The notes: generated by a model from the sequence alone, not told the origin. Shown: positions 34,680-45,772, counted from the first letter of the stretch. The stretch: 64,000 nucleotides of DNA from Cryptomeria japonica (GCF_030272615.1 NC_081413.1:16814285-16878284), one strand, 5' to 3'. A program made the numbers and translations.

Positions 34680-35440
34680 CGAGAATGAAATTTTCTAATG
34701 TGAGTTAACAGAGGTTGCCAAGACTAACTGAGACTCCAACCATCATCACAGTTGAGGTTAGAGGGATGATTGTTGATGGCAATGGCTTCCTTAAGCTTTT
34801 TTTTGACAAAGTCCTCTTTAGACAAGATTTGAATGCTTTCCAAACATATATGATGCTTGGTCAAGACAGAGTGCTCAACTAGCGCGGATTTGGAAACTCG
34901 ATCATGCGTGATGTGCAAACAACCTTGTAGACACCAGAGTCTAGAAAGATGTCTTTAGGGTCTTTGAGGGATGACAAATGACTCGTCAATGTGGTGAGAG
35001 GATTGAAAGCGCAACGAAGACCTTTCCTAAGAAGAATATTGTTGATTTTATGGGAGAGGCCTTCAATATAGAGAAATGGATCCACCTAGGGGGTTGGTTG
35101 GGTGGGGGGTAGAGTTAGAGAAGAACTTGGCCCTAGCTTGGTGGAAAGCTCTAGAGATTTGCCCATTTGAGCACCCATTTAATCTAAAAACTTTATAAGA
35201 TGGGTTAACTCGAGGCTAAGGTTATCATTATCACAAATATGATAGGCACGAACGGAAAGGGGTTTGAGGACACCCACTTTTTGGCTAGAGTGGTGATGAG
35301 AAGAGGAGTTAAGGTAGAGATCAATGTGAGTGGCTTTGCGGTACACACAACGGCCTAGAGAGCTGTCAGATCTTTTAATGAGTAAAATGTCAAGAATAAC
35401 TTTAGAATAACTTTCAAAAAGTGAACTCACTCAGAATTAT
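34680..35440 (-). pseudogene. Penelope-like retroelement: RT C-terminus and GIY-YIG remnant
   Basis: Read right to left, the frame at 35430-35179 gives LDILLIKRSD..., VYRKATHIDLYLN, SSHHHSSQKVGVLKPLSVRA, typical of the C-terminal (thumb) part of Penelope-like reverse transcriptases. The frame at 35085-34879 gives GLSHKINNILLRKGLRCAF and then GVYKVVC (GVY at 34935-34927), the 'GIY' half of a GIY-YIG endonuclease. The next block at 34918-34724 resumes at HDRVSKSALVEH, so the 'YIG' half and its catalytic Arg region are deleted at about 34910-34918. Stops and frameshifts are also present. GIY-YIG Penelope-like elements are known in conifers ('Dryads'); this assignment is from motif reading only. 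Confidence 0.75.
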
Positions 35441-36214
35441 CGTTTAGCAAAATATCGATCTGCAAGTCCTCCATTTTCTATGTTTTGCAAAAAACTCATA
35501 AATGCTAAATTTCACAGCTTAGGAAAAGTACATCCAGTTTATAAAAGAGTATAGATACTTACAATTTTCAAACTTTGAATGGAGTATACACTATTAGAGA
35601 CATGCCAGTATCTTGCAAAATCATGCTTCCGTGCAGAGCAACCCTACACAAAACCATTGCGAAGGTCCTGACTCACACAACCTCTTCAGTTCTACTACAT
35701 CAGAGAGAAAATATTATTCAAAAACCCTTGGTAAAAGAGTGCGGCTGAGTCAAAAAAATCAAATACAATCATACGTGAGAAGCTGTTCAACTATAGCAGA
35801 GATGCTATGTAGCATTTTTTAGCGCTTATAAATTGATGGGAGAAAACAACAAAGTATTTAAAACAACAATTTTTAGTGGAGGGAGAAACATACCTGTTGA
35901 CAACTCCAGCGGCTCCTCCAACAAGCATTTGGAAATAAGAATGAATGTTCAAAGCACCAAATATATAATAAAAAGTACGGTGGTCAAAAATCATTTGAAA
36001 ATGCGTAGAAAAATGCAACACACCTACCACTTAAGAAGGACTATCAAAGCACGACATTGAGTGGACGTTAGAGAGGATTTATTTCTCAACAAAAATTCAA
36101 TAGAAATGTGGCTGTCATGGCAGGATATTTAATGGATGCAATTATCTTGTACTGCCCAACTGAAATACAGCTGGTTTAGGTACGCTAGTTACATCAACTT
36201 TTTGAAGTAAGCCA
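35441..36214. other. Unassigned DNA
   Basis: No family recognised on either strand. The minus-strand frame at 36030-35791 (79 codons) and the plus-strand frames here lack known motifs. The stretch ends where the second Copia LTR begins. Confidence 0.4.
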
Positions 36215-36535
36215 TGTTAAAAAAAATGTATATTTGACTACAGCGATGGAGTAGCTATGTCATTAATTACAAAGCTCTCCAGCACCCTGTCCTCCAGATT
36301 TCTTTCAAAACTTCTTGTACCAACCTCCAGTTCATTGTATATAATATCTTCTACAAATCTCTACTAGTTCTATAAATACAACATTCTCCTTTCCAGTATG
36401 TACGTAAGTGTATAAGAGTATATCGTTGTATGATTATATGCAAATAATACAATTTCTAATTATGTTAAGTTGTTTTGTTTTGTCTGTGCAAGTGTTTTTT
36501 CTTGCTTTGCTTTTTACTGTCATTTCATCTGTTCA
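36215..36535 (+). repeat. 5' LTR of Copia-2
   Basis: Likely starts TGTTAAAAAAAATG and ends CATCTGTTCA, 321 bases, just before the primer site. A TATA box (TATAAATA at 36371-36378) lies in the expected place. The start is inferred because no 3' LTR remains for comparison. Confidence 0.65.
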
Positions 36536-36538
36536 GTA

Positions 36539-36550
36539 TGGTATCAGAGC
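36539..36550 (+). other. Primer binding site of Copia-2
   Basis: TGGTATCAGAGC, a perfect plant initiator-methionine tRNA primer site, three bases after the LTR end. Confidence 0.92.
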
Positions 36551-36750
36551 AAATTTGAACCTTGGCCAAAGATATATGGATTTTGTAGTGTGAATTTTAA
36601 TTTCGCAGGTTGCAATTTGGTTGTGAGCAGCACCAGCAATATTCTGTGGTAAGTGAACAATACTCCAACAAAAAGAAGAACACAAAAACAGAAAAATTGG
36701 AGTTTAAGAAATTTTCATTTTTTTAATTTGGGTGTTAAGGATTTTGAAGT

Positions 36751-37562
36751 TTGTTTCATTTGCATTCAAAAGGAGGGAATTACACAACAGATTTTATTGG
36801 TATTTCTTTGCCAACAATTAAATTGAATAGAAAAAATTATTATGATTGGGTGTCTTGTATGGAGATTTTTCTAACACTTCAAAATTGTTATGAAATTGTT
36901 ATTGGAAGTGAAAAAAGACTAGCAAACTCTAGAAATGATTAAGAAGATTGGGACAAAAGCAACAAAAGAGTAGCAACATTGACTAAGCTCACACTTTTGG
37001 AGGAATTTTTAACAAAAGTTCGCAATGAAAGAAGTAGAGTCAAAGTATGAGATATTTTGAAGAGCACATATGAAGACTTGGGGGTATTTGAATCCTAACT
37101 CTCACCATAGAATCATATAATACGAAATTATTAAATTCAAAAGAGCTAGTCCCTCATTTAAGTAGATTAAAGGAAAAGAAAAATGAGCTTGCTTCTCTTA
37201 GAAAGGATATAGATAATAAAGATTTTGTGCAAATAATTTTACAAAGACTTCTAGGATCCTATCAATCATTTATAAGAGGGCTAGATACTGCTGATAAGTT
37301 GAAAAATATCAAATATGAAGAATTATGTGCTCACTTAGTGCAAGAAGAAACATGTCAAATTAAAAAAAAAGAATCATGTAGTGATGAATCCCAAGCATTT
37401 ATAATGAAAGGAAAACAATATTACAAAAATAAACAAGATAATCAACCTAAAGAAAAGAATTGGAAGTATGAAGATAAAAATGAGCCATCCAAGGATTATA
37501 ATAAAAGCAAATGAAAGTGCAATTATTGTGGTAAGTTAGGCCACAAAGCAAGTGAATGCCAC
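36751..37562 (+). pseudogene. Copia-2 gag
   Basis: The N-terminus has the gag pattern KLNRKNYYDWVSCMEIFL (about residues 27-44 from 36751). Stops follow at 36940 and in the next 200 bases. The UBN2-type middle is readable again at 37140-37510 (LVPHLSRLKEKK and RLLGSYQSFIRGLDTADKL). A TGA at 37512 comes just before the CCHC zinc knuckle CNYCGKLGHKASEC (37518-37559). The region would encode the RNA-packaging particle protein; this copy is inactive. Confidence 0.85.
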
Positions 37563-37744
37563 AAAAGAAATAGAGATGCAGAAAGGAAGACAAATAAGTT
37601 TATAAAATCTTTTGATTCTAAAAGCAATGCTCTTTGTGTTTCATTTAAAGCAAATAATTCTTTTAAGGATGATTGGGTTATTGACTTTGGTGCTACAAAA
37701 CACACGTCTCACAATAAGGAACAATTTGAATCATTAAATGAAAG
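37563..37744 (+). pseudogene. Copia-2 protease, interrupted
   Basis: The aspartic protease active site reads IDFGATKHTS at about 37680-37709, with Phe in the position normally held by Ser or Thr (DSGA/DTGA). The frame is open until the solo LTR begins at 37745. The rest of the protease continues at 39605. Confidence 0.75.
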
Positions 37745-38207
37745 TGTAGTCACATAAATCTGTCCACTTAATGAAATAAATATTTAGTATTTATTTGATT
37801 ATTTAACTATCAATCAATAATTAATTAAATTAATATTTAATTAATTCATCTTAACCCTCTTCTCTTATTAATTAAATAAATTATTCAATTTATTTGATTT
37901 AATTCACTTAACCAAATTCAGACCATTAATTAAATAAATAAATCATATTTGTTTAATTAGATCTTCTCTCACATTTAAATAAATTAATCCCCCAAAATCC
38001 CATATCTCACATTTAAATAAATTAATATTTATTTAAATCCCCCAAAATCCCATCTCTCACATTTAAATAAATTAACATTTACATTTATTTAAATCACCTT
38101 TATCTTCCACCCACTTGCATTTTCCTACAAATGCAAGTTGCACAACTATTTTAAATAAATGATTTATTTATTTAAAATCTTATTTATCCTCACCCACTTG
38201 AAACCTT

Positions 38208-38415
38208 TATTGGTTTCTCTTAAAGTCTTCAAACTTAATGGCTTCCCTCTAGAGTCTTCTCAAGCCTTTAATGGTTTCCCTTAAAGTCTTCAAACTTAAT
38301 GGCTTCTTTCTGGAGTCTTCTTAAGCCTTTAATGGTTTCCCTTAAAGTCTCCAAACTTAATGGCTTCCTTCTAGAGTCTTATCAAGCATTTAATGGTTTC
38401 CCTCAAAGTCTTAAA
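38208..38415 (+). repeat. 61-bp tandem repeat in the solo LTR
   Basis: About 3.5 copies of a 61-base unit containing TTTAATGGTTTCCCTTAAAG, TCTTCAAACTTAATGGCTTC and TAGAGTCTTCTCAAGC. TAATGG blocks start at 38269, 38330 and 38391. It lies in the U3 part upstream of the TATA box and is not expanded in the LTR at 45291-46703. Confidence 0.85.
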
Positions 38416-39182
38416 GCATTTAATGCTTTATCTTCATTTTTCTCATGTAAATAAATTAAGATTTATTTAAATAAAATCCAAAATTCACATTCACATTAAA
38501 TAAATTAATATTTATTTAAATATCTATCCAAATGCAAATTACACCATTTAATTGAAATAAATGATTTTATTTCAATTGAAAATCTCAAAATTCCTCCCAC
38601 TTGCATTCTCCTACAAAATCCACTTGCGTGTCTAAATCCCTTCTAGATTCTTCTAACTCCTTCTAATTAGCCTAATCCTATCCTAATCATTGTCACATTC
38701 CTAAATAAAAAGAAGTCACTTCTCAAAAACTTCCAAAGTCTTCAATAACCATTAAAGGCTTTAAGTCTTCAAATGGTTAACCTCTAAAGTCTTCCAAACC
38801 ATTAAAGGCTCTTACATAAACATTTATGGTTAACTCACCTTTTACCTTTGGTTAGAGACTTTCCTCTAACTTAACCATCCTTTTGATTCATGGGTCTCTT
38901 CAAAACATTTATTTCTTTGACTAAGGTAACCATTTAACCCTTGCACATTTATTTATCCCTTGGATAAAAGGAATATCCATTAACCTAACTCTAACCCAAC
39001 CCCTTAGGGTAACCATCATGTCCCCTCAAACATTTAATGCTCCTTATCTCTCCTCTCAAGCCTCCTCATTGTGACACTTGTCAACATGGGATTGGGTTGA
39101 AAGTCTCACATTGATTGAATATCTTTCAATCCTAACCCTTGTTAAGAGTGCTCAATCTTAACCCTTCATTTCCCAATTTCTT

Positions 39183-39192
39183 CTATAAATAG
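39183..39192 (+). promoter_or_regulatory. LTR TATA box
   Basis: CTATAAATAG, identical to the motif in the LTRs at 41575 (plus) and 45773-45782 (minus). Confidence 0.8.
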
Positions 39193-39604
39193 AACCCTTC
39201 TCCTCAAGCAAAGAAGGAAGAATTAGAGTATTGTTGTTATACTGGTATTAGCATAGAGCTTTTTCATAGCATAACTATCTACACTTGCATAGCATTTGTT
39301 TATCACATCCAACCATCTTGAATCTCCATATGGCATCCATGGCTAGTGCTAAAAGTTGAGAGCTACACTCATGTGGAACTTAGAGAGGAGAGGAACAAGG
39401 GAGGAGCAACTATGAGCATCTTGATTAGCATTTGGAGGAGTATAGTTTATCTATTCTATGTTTATATGCTTTCTATTTCATGCTTAATATCTCTCTTGAT
39501 ATGTCTGTTTAGGATAATCTTTTGTTGCTAACACTAACGTTTATTTCTTGTACTCGTGTGTGTTGTCATCAAACAAATTTTCTAATCCTTTTTGTAGAGC
39601 ATCA

Positions 39605-40533
39605 GAAAGTAGTGCAGAAAAAATATATTTGGAAAATAGTAGTACCTTAGAAGTTAAAAGAACTGGAAATGTCCAAGTCGATAATGGAATATTTAAAAAT
39701 GTCAAGCTAGTTCCTGAATTGAAAACAAATCTTATTTCTATATCTCAAATTGCAAATCAGGAATATAAAATAGAGTTCTACAATGACAAATGTTTAATCA
39801 AATATATGAATGATAATTATAAAGTGATTGCAATTAGTAAAATGGAGTTCTGGATTATATAAGTTTCAAGAATTTATTTCTAAATGTGGAGATGAGTATA
39901 TGTGTGCTACTGCCCAATATGATGATATGAATAGGTTATGGCATGAGCATTTGGGACACGTCAACTATTAAAGCCTCAAGCTTATGAAAAAACTACATAT
40001 GGGACATGAGCTTCCAAAAATCTCACCTAGACATAAGGTATGTGAAGGATGTGCAATGGGAAAGCAACATGTAGAAAGTTTCCCTCAAGGAAAATCATGG
40101 AGGGCAAAAACTCCTTTACATTTGGTTCATAGTGATGTAATGACTCCTTTTAGAATATCTTCACTTAAAGGATCAAGGTATGTTCTTACTTTTATAGATG
40201 ATTATACTAGAAAATTTTGGGTATACTTTCTACAAAAGAAGGATGTAGTGTTTCATAAGTTTATAGAGTTTAAAGCTTTGATTGAAAAACAAAATAAGAA
40301 GAACAAATAAAGGTACTGAATATATGAACAAATATTTTATTGAATTTTTAAACAAAATGGTATAAGAAGGAATCAGTTGTTTCTTACTCACACCAACAAA
40401 ATGGGGCTGCAGAAAGAAAGAATATAACTATAATAGAAATGGCTAGATGCATGCTACACTCTAGAAGTAATGAAGTTAAAATTTGGGCTGAAACAATTCA
40501 CACTGTAGTATATATTTTAAATAGAACACCTAC
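39605..40533 (+). pseudogene. Copia-2 protease end, pre-integrase and integrase start
   Basis: Continues the Copia-2 frame after the solo LTR: LEVKRTGNVQVDNGIFKNVKL-type protease end, then the zinc domain (LWHEHLGHVNY, KVCEGCAMGKQ at 40037-40070) and the integrase core. The first catalytic Asp is present (VHSDVMTPF, codon 40134). The second is read as Asn (codon about 40306, in an RTNKGTEY context). The Glu region reads NGAAERKN at about 40400. Several stops and a frameshift after 40308 are present. The domain is cut at 40533 by the second solo LTR. Confidence 0.85.
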
Positions 40534-42090
40534 TGTAGACACCTCAAAGTTGCACAATGAATTAAATGAATTTTATTCATTTAATTTTTTTTTTGATCGA
40601 TAATTTTATTCATTTAATTATTCTCAATTCTTCCCATTTATTTAAATTAAGATTTAATTAATATCCCTATTCTTCTCATCTTCTAATTAAATAATATATC
40701 ATTCTTCTATCTAAGCCATTTAATTAAATTCACATTTAATTAAATCCCCCCCTCTAGCAATTTTAATTAAATTCACATTTAATTAAAAATATCAATTTAT
40801 CCTCTTTCTTATTTTAATTAAATCTACATTTAATTAAAGTCTCATTTGCATTTAAATAAATCTAAATTTATTTAAAAATCCCCCCCACTTGCAAAATCCT
40901 ACAAATGCAAGTTGCAACCACAATTGAAATAAACTAATTTTATTTTAATTAAATTATATTTTCCTCACCCACTTGCATTTTCCTACATCTCCCACTTGCA
41001 CCCTAACCCCTTTTCTAAATTCTTCTAGAACCCATCTAATCGTAATCAATTAGCCTAAACCCATCCATTATCCCCTTTCCCTAAATTTGAGGAGGTCACT
41101 TCTCAAATTTGGAGTAAAGTCTTCAAAAGGCATTAAAGCCTTTATGCCTTCAACAAGCTAACTTGTTGAATGTCCCCAAAGTCTTCAAACCATTAATGGT
41201 TAACTAACCCTTAGTGGTATGGTTAGAGACTTTTTGCCTAACTCAACCTTCATCTAACCCAAGGGTCTCATCAAGCATTCATTGCTTTGACCATGATTAT
41301 TCCTTTAACCCTTGCACAAGAGTTTATCATTTGGGTAAAATCTTTATCCAATGGGTAATCCTAACCTAACCTTGACCCTTACCTCCTAGGGTAACCACGA
41401 GGTCTTCTCAAGCATTTAATGCTTAATGCATCTCCTCTCAAGCAATATCTTGTTGACAATTGTCACCATTTCATTGGTGAGAATTGAAAACATGGATTGG
41501 TTAACTCTCAATCCTGGCCCTTGATAAGATCATCCAATCTTGACCATCCATTTCCCTATTTTCCCTATAAATAGAGCCCATTCCTTCTTCAAAACAATCA
41601 AGTCTTTGTGCATAAAACTTATAGTCTCATAACATTAAGCATATTATCTCTCTTTGATGGAATAGTGCATTTTAGATCATTTTGATAGCATTATAATCTT
41701 AGATACATCATGTTAATCTCATATCATGTTAGCTTCATCTTAGTATCATTTTCATACTAGTTTAAGCTTCATATCAATATCTCGGATCTCATCATCGTGT
41801 AGTTTCATATCTAAATCATCACTAGGATCTTGGTTGCATTCCATTTAGATCTTAGAATCATTTTAATCTCGTTCTTTAGGTTGTTATCTTAAAGAATCAA
41901 GTGCTCTTCCAAGCTGAGAGTCACCTTAAATCTTGAAGATCCTTGGAGATAGAGGAGCATGGAATGATATTAAAGAGTTTAGATTCATTTAACTTGCTTT
42001 GATTGATTTCTAACCTCTAATGCAATGTTTAATGTGTGTGTTTGAATTGTTTCCTCCTATTGCAGGTTGATACCACATTTTTGACATACA
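40534..42090 (+). mobile_element. 1557-bp solo LTR in Copia-2 integrase
   Basis: Starts TGTAGACACCTCAAAG and ends TTTTTGACATACA, flanked by CCTAC (40529-40533) and CGTAC (42091-42095), a target duplication with one mismatch. The Copia-2 integrase frame resumes directly after it. It has the same architecture as the 1860-bp solo LTR (AT-rich U3 with ACTTGCATTTTCCTAC blocks, CTATAAATAG at 41575-41584) but is clearly diverged, so it is a related but distinct family. Confidence 0.88.
41575..41584 (+). promoter_or_regulatory. LTR TATA box
   Basis: CTATAAATAG followed by AGCCC; same position and sequence as in the related LTRs. Confidence 0.8.
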
Positions 42091-42095
42091 CGTAC

Positions 42096-43303
42096 AAAAT
42101 AAATTATGAACATAACACTAGAAGAGGCATTGAGTGCTAGAAAGCCTAGAGTATCTCATTTTTGAATTTTTGGATGTAATGCCTATGCTCACATTCTTGA
42201 TGAAAAAATAATAAGCTAGAGAGAAAGAGTGAGAAGTACATAATGGTGGGGTATAGTGAGGAGTCAAAAGGATATAGGTTATATAATCCTAAAACAAAGG
42301 AAATTCATATCAAAAGTAATATATGGTTTGATGAAAATATTGAAAGTAATAATCCTCGCATATTATGCTCCTTTCCAATTTTGATTGAAAAAGATAAATC
42401 TACTCATACTAATAATTCAAATCAAAGTGTGTCATCTTTTGAAGGAGAAGAAGAAACGCAAGCTAGAGAATCAATTGAAAGTGATGGTGAAAACACAAAA
42501 AGATTAATAGGATTCAATAAATATACCAAGAAGTCCCTAAGAATTTTTTTGTTAACTATGCTCTTGTGAGTAAAGTGGTGAAGGTTGACACTCCAAGTAC
42601 ATATGAGGAAGCAAAAGGAAAAGATGAATGGAAAGAAGCTATGCAAGATGAGTACAACTTTTTGATGAAAAATGGAACATGAGAATTAACAACACTCGCA
42701 AAAAAGAAAAATGTGGTTGGTTTCAAGTGGACCTGTGGAACAAAGTTCACATCAAATGGAGCTATTGAAAAACACAAAGCAAGGCTAATCCCCCTACTAT
42801 TCTAGCTAAAGGTTTTTCACAAACATAAGATATTGACTATACTAAAACCTTTGCTCTAATTGCTAAAATGACTTCCACTAATACAATAGTTTCTTTAGAT
42901 GCAAAATTTTGTTGGAAGATTTTTCAAATGGATGTAAAAAGTGCATTTCTACATGGTGATTTAAAAGAAAAAAATTATATGCAACAACCACCAAGATTTG
43001 TTGAAGTTGGTGATGAACATTTAGTATGTAGATTAAAAAAATCACTATATGGTCTTAAACAGCTCCAAGGGCATGCTACTACAAACTAAATGAATACTTT
43101 ATAAGAGCAAGATTTAAAAGAAGCAAAGCTGATCCATATGCATATATAAAGCATATTGATGGTAAAATTGTTATCAATGTACTATATGTAGATGATTTGA
43201 TCATTATAGGAGAACACAAAATGTATTGAAAGTACCAAGGAACAACATAAACAATATTTTGAAATAACTAATATAGGATTAATGCACTATTTCTTGGGCT
43301 AAT
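42096..43303 (+). pseudogene. Copia-2 integrase end and reverse transcriptase start
   Basis: Resumes with the integrase end (EEALSARKPRVSHF, FGCNAYAH, GYSEESKGYRLYN, 42243-42320). The acidic linker follows, then reverse transcriptase: EWKEAMQDEYNFL, VVGFKWT, QMDVKSAFLHGDL (about 42930), LKKSLYGLKQ and YVDDL (43185-43199). Several stops and shifts occur (42567, 42682, 43087). The sequence breaks off after the MHYFLG block at about 43303, where unrelated DNA is joined. Confidence 0.88.
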
Positions 43304-43965
43304 ATCTTCATATTGGTTTAAGATTTCTTCTCTTCTAATAGTGGCACACTCACCCAGTAGTCTTCCTTCTTAAACTTCAATCTCTTCTTTGTGTTCTTCA
43401 TAGCCTCAAGAATCAACCTTTGTACCTCTCGCTCTTTGTCCCAAAGATAATCTTTGATAAAATCCCAACCCAATTTGGCTTCCACTCACCATTCCTCCTT
43501 ATCACTAAAGGCGCTCCATAAAAAGAAAGGTCTCAACGATAGAGTGAATTTTGCAACATGGAGTCACTCACTATTCCATGCCACAAATACTTCACTGAGC
43601 CTTGTCATTGCAATACAGGCCCCCATACCATATGTTTGTTCATCCCTTGCACATTCCTTTATTACCCAATGGGCATCTTATTTATTCCCTAGCTCCAGAT
43701 ACTGGGCCAAGAAAAGGGATGCAATATTGACATTCGTTTGGCACTTGTACTTAAACTTCATGTATTCTTTGCCCAACATCATATCCACTATTTGCAAAAA
43801 CATCAAGTCTTCTATTTTGAAGATATTCCTCAATCTCTCCTTTTATATTTTCTCCAATAATGTGAGTTGTTGCTTTCTTTTGACTAAAGTGAAAATTGCC
43901 TCCATGTTGTAATGTTTACAACCCTTTATGGTCACTTCACAACTCACAAATTCCAAAGCCAAATG
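43290..43965 (-). pseudogene. Unrecognised coding remnant (~225 codons)
   Basis: From about 43965 down to 43290 one minus-strand frame reads as ordinary protein with only five nonsense codons. Readable parts include LEFVSCEVTIKGCKHYNMEA, LQIVDMMLGKEYMKFKYKC and a GWDFIKDYLWDKEREVQRLI stretch rich in charged residues. There are no A/T-run codons, and the composition is unlike the surrounding random frames. An adjacent phase continues upstream to about 44100. I do not recognise the family. It lies between truncated Copia-2 and a LINE end on the same strand, so a retroelement gag or a captured gene fragment are both possible. Confidence 0.45.
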
Positions 43966-44199
43966 CAAATGAAGCTTGACAAGACTCAACCAGATCTTAA
44001 TACAACTTCATATGTTTCCCATCATGCAAGGATAGAAGCCTTAATTCTTCATAAATACCCCTCAAATGTTTATGTACATTAAAGTCCAATCTTCGGTTTA
44101 AATAACTCTAATATCTTCTCATATATCATCAATCTAGGAATCATTTAATGCAACCATCCAATTTGATAGGGTGTTAGCCAAATCCTTCCCTTCTCACCT

Positions 44200-45260
44200 C
44201 GTATACATGAATTAATACTCAACAAATTTTGGTAATTCATTTTTAATAAATTTAATATATTTATTTAATCTCCAAGCCACAACTTCACCCCTTTTAGTTG
44301 CATTTGTGATTATTAAGAAATCACCTTCTAAATGTAGTTTTAGAATCGATAATATGTTTGTCATTTTAACTGTCAACATGGCTATTTGGGCTTTGGCTTC
44401 ATTATTCATACCAACCATCAATTTTTTTTCTCCAAAAGTAGCAATATTACCATTGGAATCCCAAGCCATAAATCAAACACCAAATGGACTAGGATTACTT
44501 TTTGACGCCCCATTGAAGTTGACATTTATCCTAGATCTCTCAACTTGAGCCAAGTAACATTCTTTTCTCGGGGATCAACTAGATCAACCTAGGAAGGCCC
44601 ATTAACATGCCAAGATCTTATTAATGGCCATCTTGACTAAATAAAACTATCACACTAGCTAAACAGATTTTTTGATGGGATTCAAATAGGAAGCAAATCC
44701 ACTTACTGATTCTGATATTGCATTTTCTATTTGAACATGCATACGAGATTCTCTTGAAAAAATTTCTTATTCCTCTTTCCAAATTTCCCAAATATGAGTA
44801 GTCGAGAAAATTTGCCAAATACTTGAAAAGTTAATTTGTTTTATTCTTTGTACCAACTTTGAAACATCTCCCTTAGAGAAGATGGAAATGGGGATTGTAA
44901 CACAAATTTTTGAGTTACAAATCTCCAACAACTATTTGCATATTCACATTGTACAAAAAGATGATTTAAAGTTTCCTCACTACTAGTACATAGGATACAT
45001 TTGAATGGACCTGAGAATCCAAACTCTTTTAATCTCTCCCTCGTGAGAATGCATTTTCTTAAAGCCAACTAAGAAAAGGAACTAGCCTTAGGTAAATTAT
45101 ACTTGTTCCAACACAACTAATATGGCCAATCCTTCTCAATTGCAACTAATTCAATCAACATATAACCAATTTTAAGTATGTCCCATGCTTTGAACCACAC
45201 CAAATTATCTCATCCTAGGAATCTAGAAGAAAAATCCCCCTTTTTGAGAAATTATTTTGA
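44200..45260 (-). pseudogene. LINE 3' fragment: zinc-binding domain and RNase H
   Basis: Minus-strand reading starts near 45110 (NLPKASSF). It gives the zf-RVT domain LTRERLKEFGFSGPFKCILC...ETLNHLFVQCEYANSCW (45068-44930), the usual end of plant LINE reverse transcriptase proteins. RNase H follows: INVNFNGASKSNP (about 44525), where Asn replaces the first catalytic Asp, then NNEAKAQIA and LEGDFLIITNA, ending at 44212. Frameshifts and stops separate the parts. The 5' part of the LINE is absent. The giant gypsy element begins 30 bases to the right. Confidence 0.8.
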
Positions 45261-45373
45261 AGCATTTTTACAAAAATGAATAATAATAATTGATGCTCTG
45301 CAAAATGGGCAAGTGTTAGATTAAAACCTGTGGTGGAATAACACACAAAAACACAAGAAACTATTAGTGTTAA

Positions 45374-45559
45374 TCAACCAAAAACTAATCTAAGCAGACA
45401 TATCAAAAGAGATACTAAAAATATGACAAGATATTTGACTATGGAAGCAAATACAACAAGGCATCTCCAAATGCCTTCTACCATGCTCTTAGCTCCTTCT
45501 CCTTTGTTCCTCTCCTCTCCAAGTTCCAAACTAGTGTAGCTCTTAGCAGCTTTTTGCAC
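45374..45559 (-). other. 61-codon open frame in the LTR
   Basis: An open frame without ATG (first codon GTG) with a basic N-terminal half (SYTSLELGEERNKGEGAK) and a strongly hydrophobic C-terminal half (LVSLLICLLRLVF). The same frame is open over the same length in the 5' LTR remnant (62801-62616) and in the diverged solo LTR (39346-39531), where the hydrophobic tail is also kept. It could be a small membrane peptide or simply conserved R/U5 sequence. No start codon supports translation. Confidence 0.3.
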
Positions 45560-45772
45560 TATGGATGCTTATGGAGGTTCAAAATTGAAATGTTTACTCT
45601 AAAATGCTATGCAAATATTAATAAAAGCTAATATTAGATGCTATGATGCTAAAATAATTTATTTTAGGCCAAAATAACAAGATATTAGTGATTTATGTTA
45701 AATGCTCTCTAAAATTCTCTATAACTTAGATGCATACAAGTTTTCAGGATCTGGATTATGAAGAAATAGGCT

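Larger units (their letters stand above)
37745..39604 (+). mobile_element. 1860-bp solo LTR (gypsy family) in Copia-2
   Basis: Begins TGTAGTCACATAAATC and ends TTGTAGAGCATCA, flanked by the 5-base target duplication GAAAG (37740-37744 and 39605-39609). It is the same family as the LTRs of the giant gypsy element at 45291-62934, sharing both ends, the CTATAAATAG TATA box (39183-39192) and the 61-codon open frame near its 3' end. No internal region is present, so it is a solo LTR left by LTR-LTR recombination. It splits the Copia-2 protease region. Confidence 0.92.
36215..43303 (+). mobile_element. Copia-2, 3'-truncated and holding two nested solo LTRs
   Basis: A 5' LTR, a primer site, gag, protease, integrase and the first part of reverse transcriptase can be read in Copia order. 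Two solo LTRs (37745-39604 and 40534-42090) interrupt the protease-integrase region and the integrase. In both cases the Copia frame continues correctly across the junction once insert and target duplication are discounted. Many nonsense codons show that Copia-2 is older than its inserts. The element stops abruptly at about 43303, so the end of reverse transcriptase, RNase H and the 3' LTR are missing. Confidence 0.9.

Noticed and set aside
35791-36030. Possible mitochondrial-carrier-like or other host exon on the minus strand
   Set aside because: The GGAAG-containing peptide is too short and lacks carrier signature motifs and splice sites.
43454-43912. 152-codon plus-strand ORF
   Set aside because: The opposite strand reads as a more protein-like frame with few stops and continues beyond it; the plus-strand frame has a Ser/Leu/Phe-rich shadow composition.
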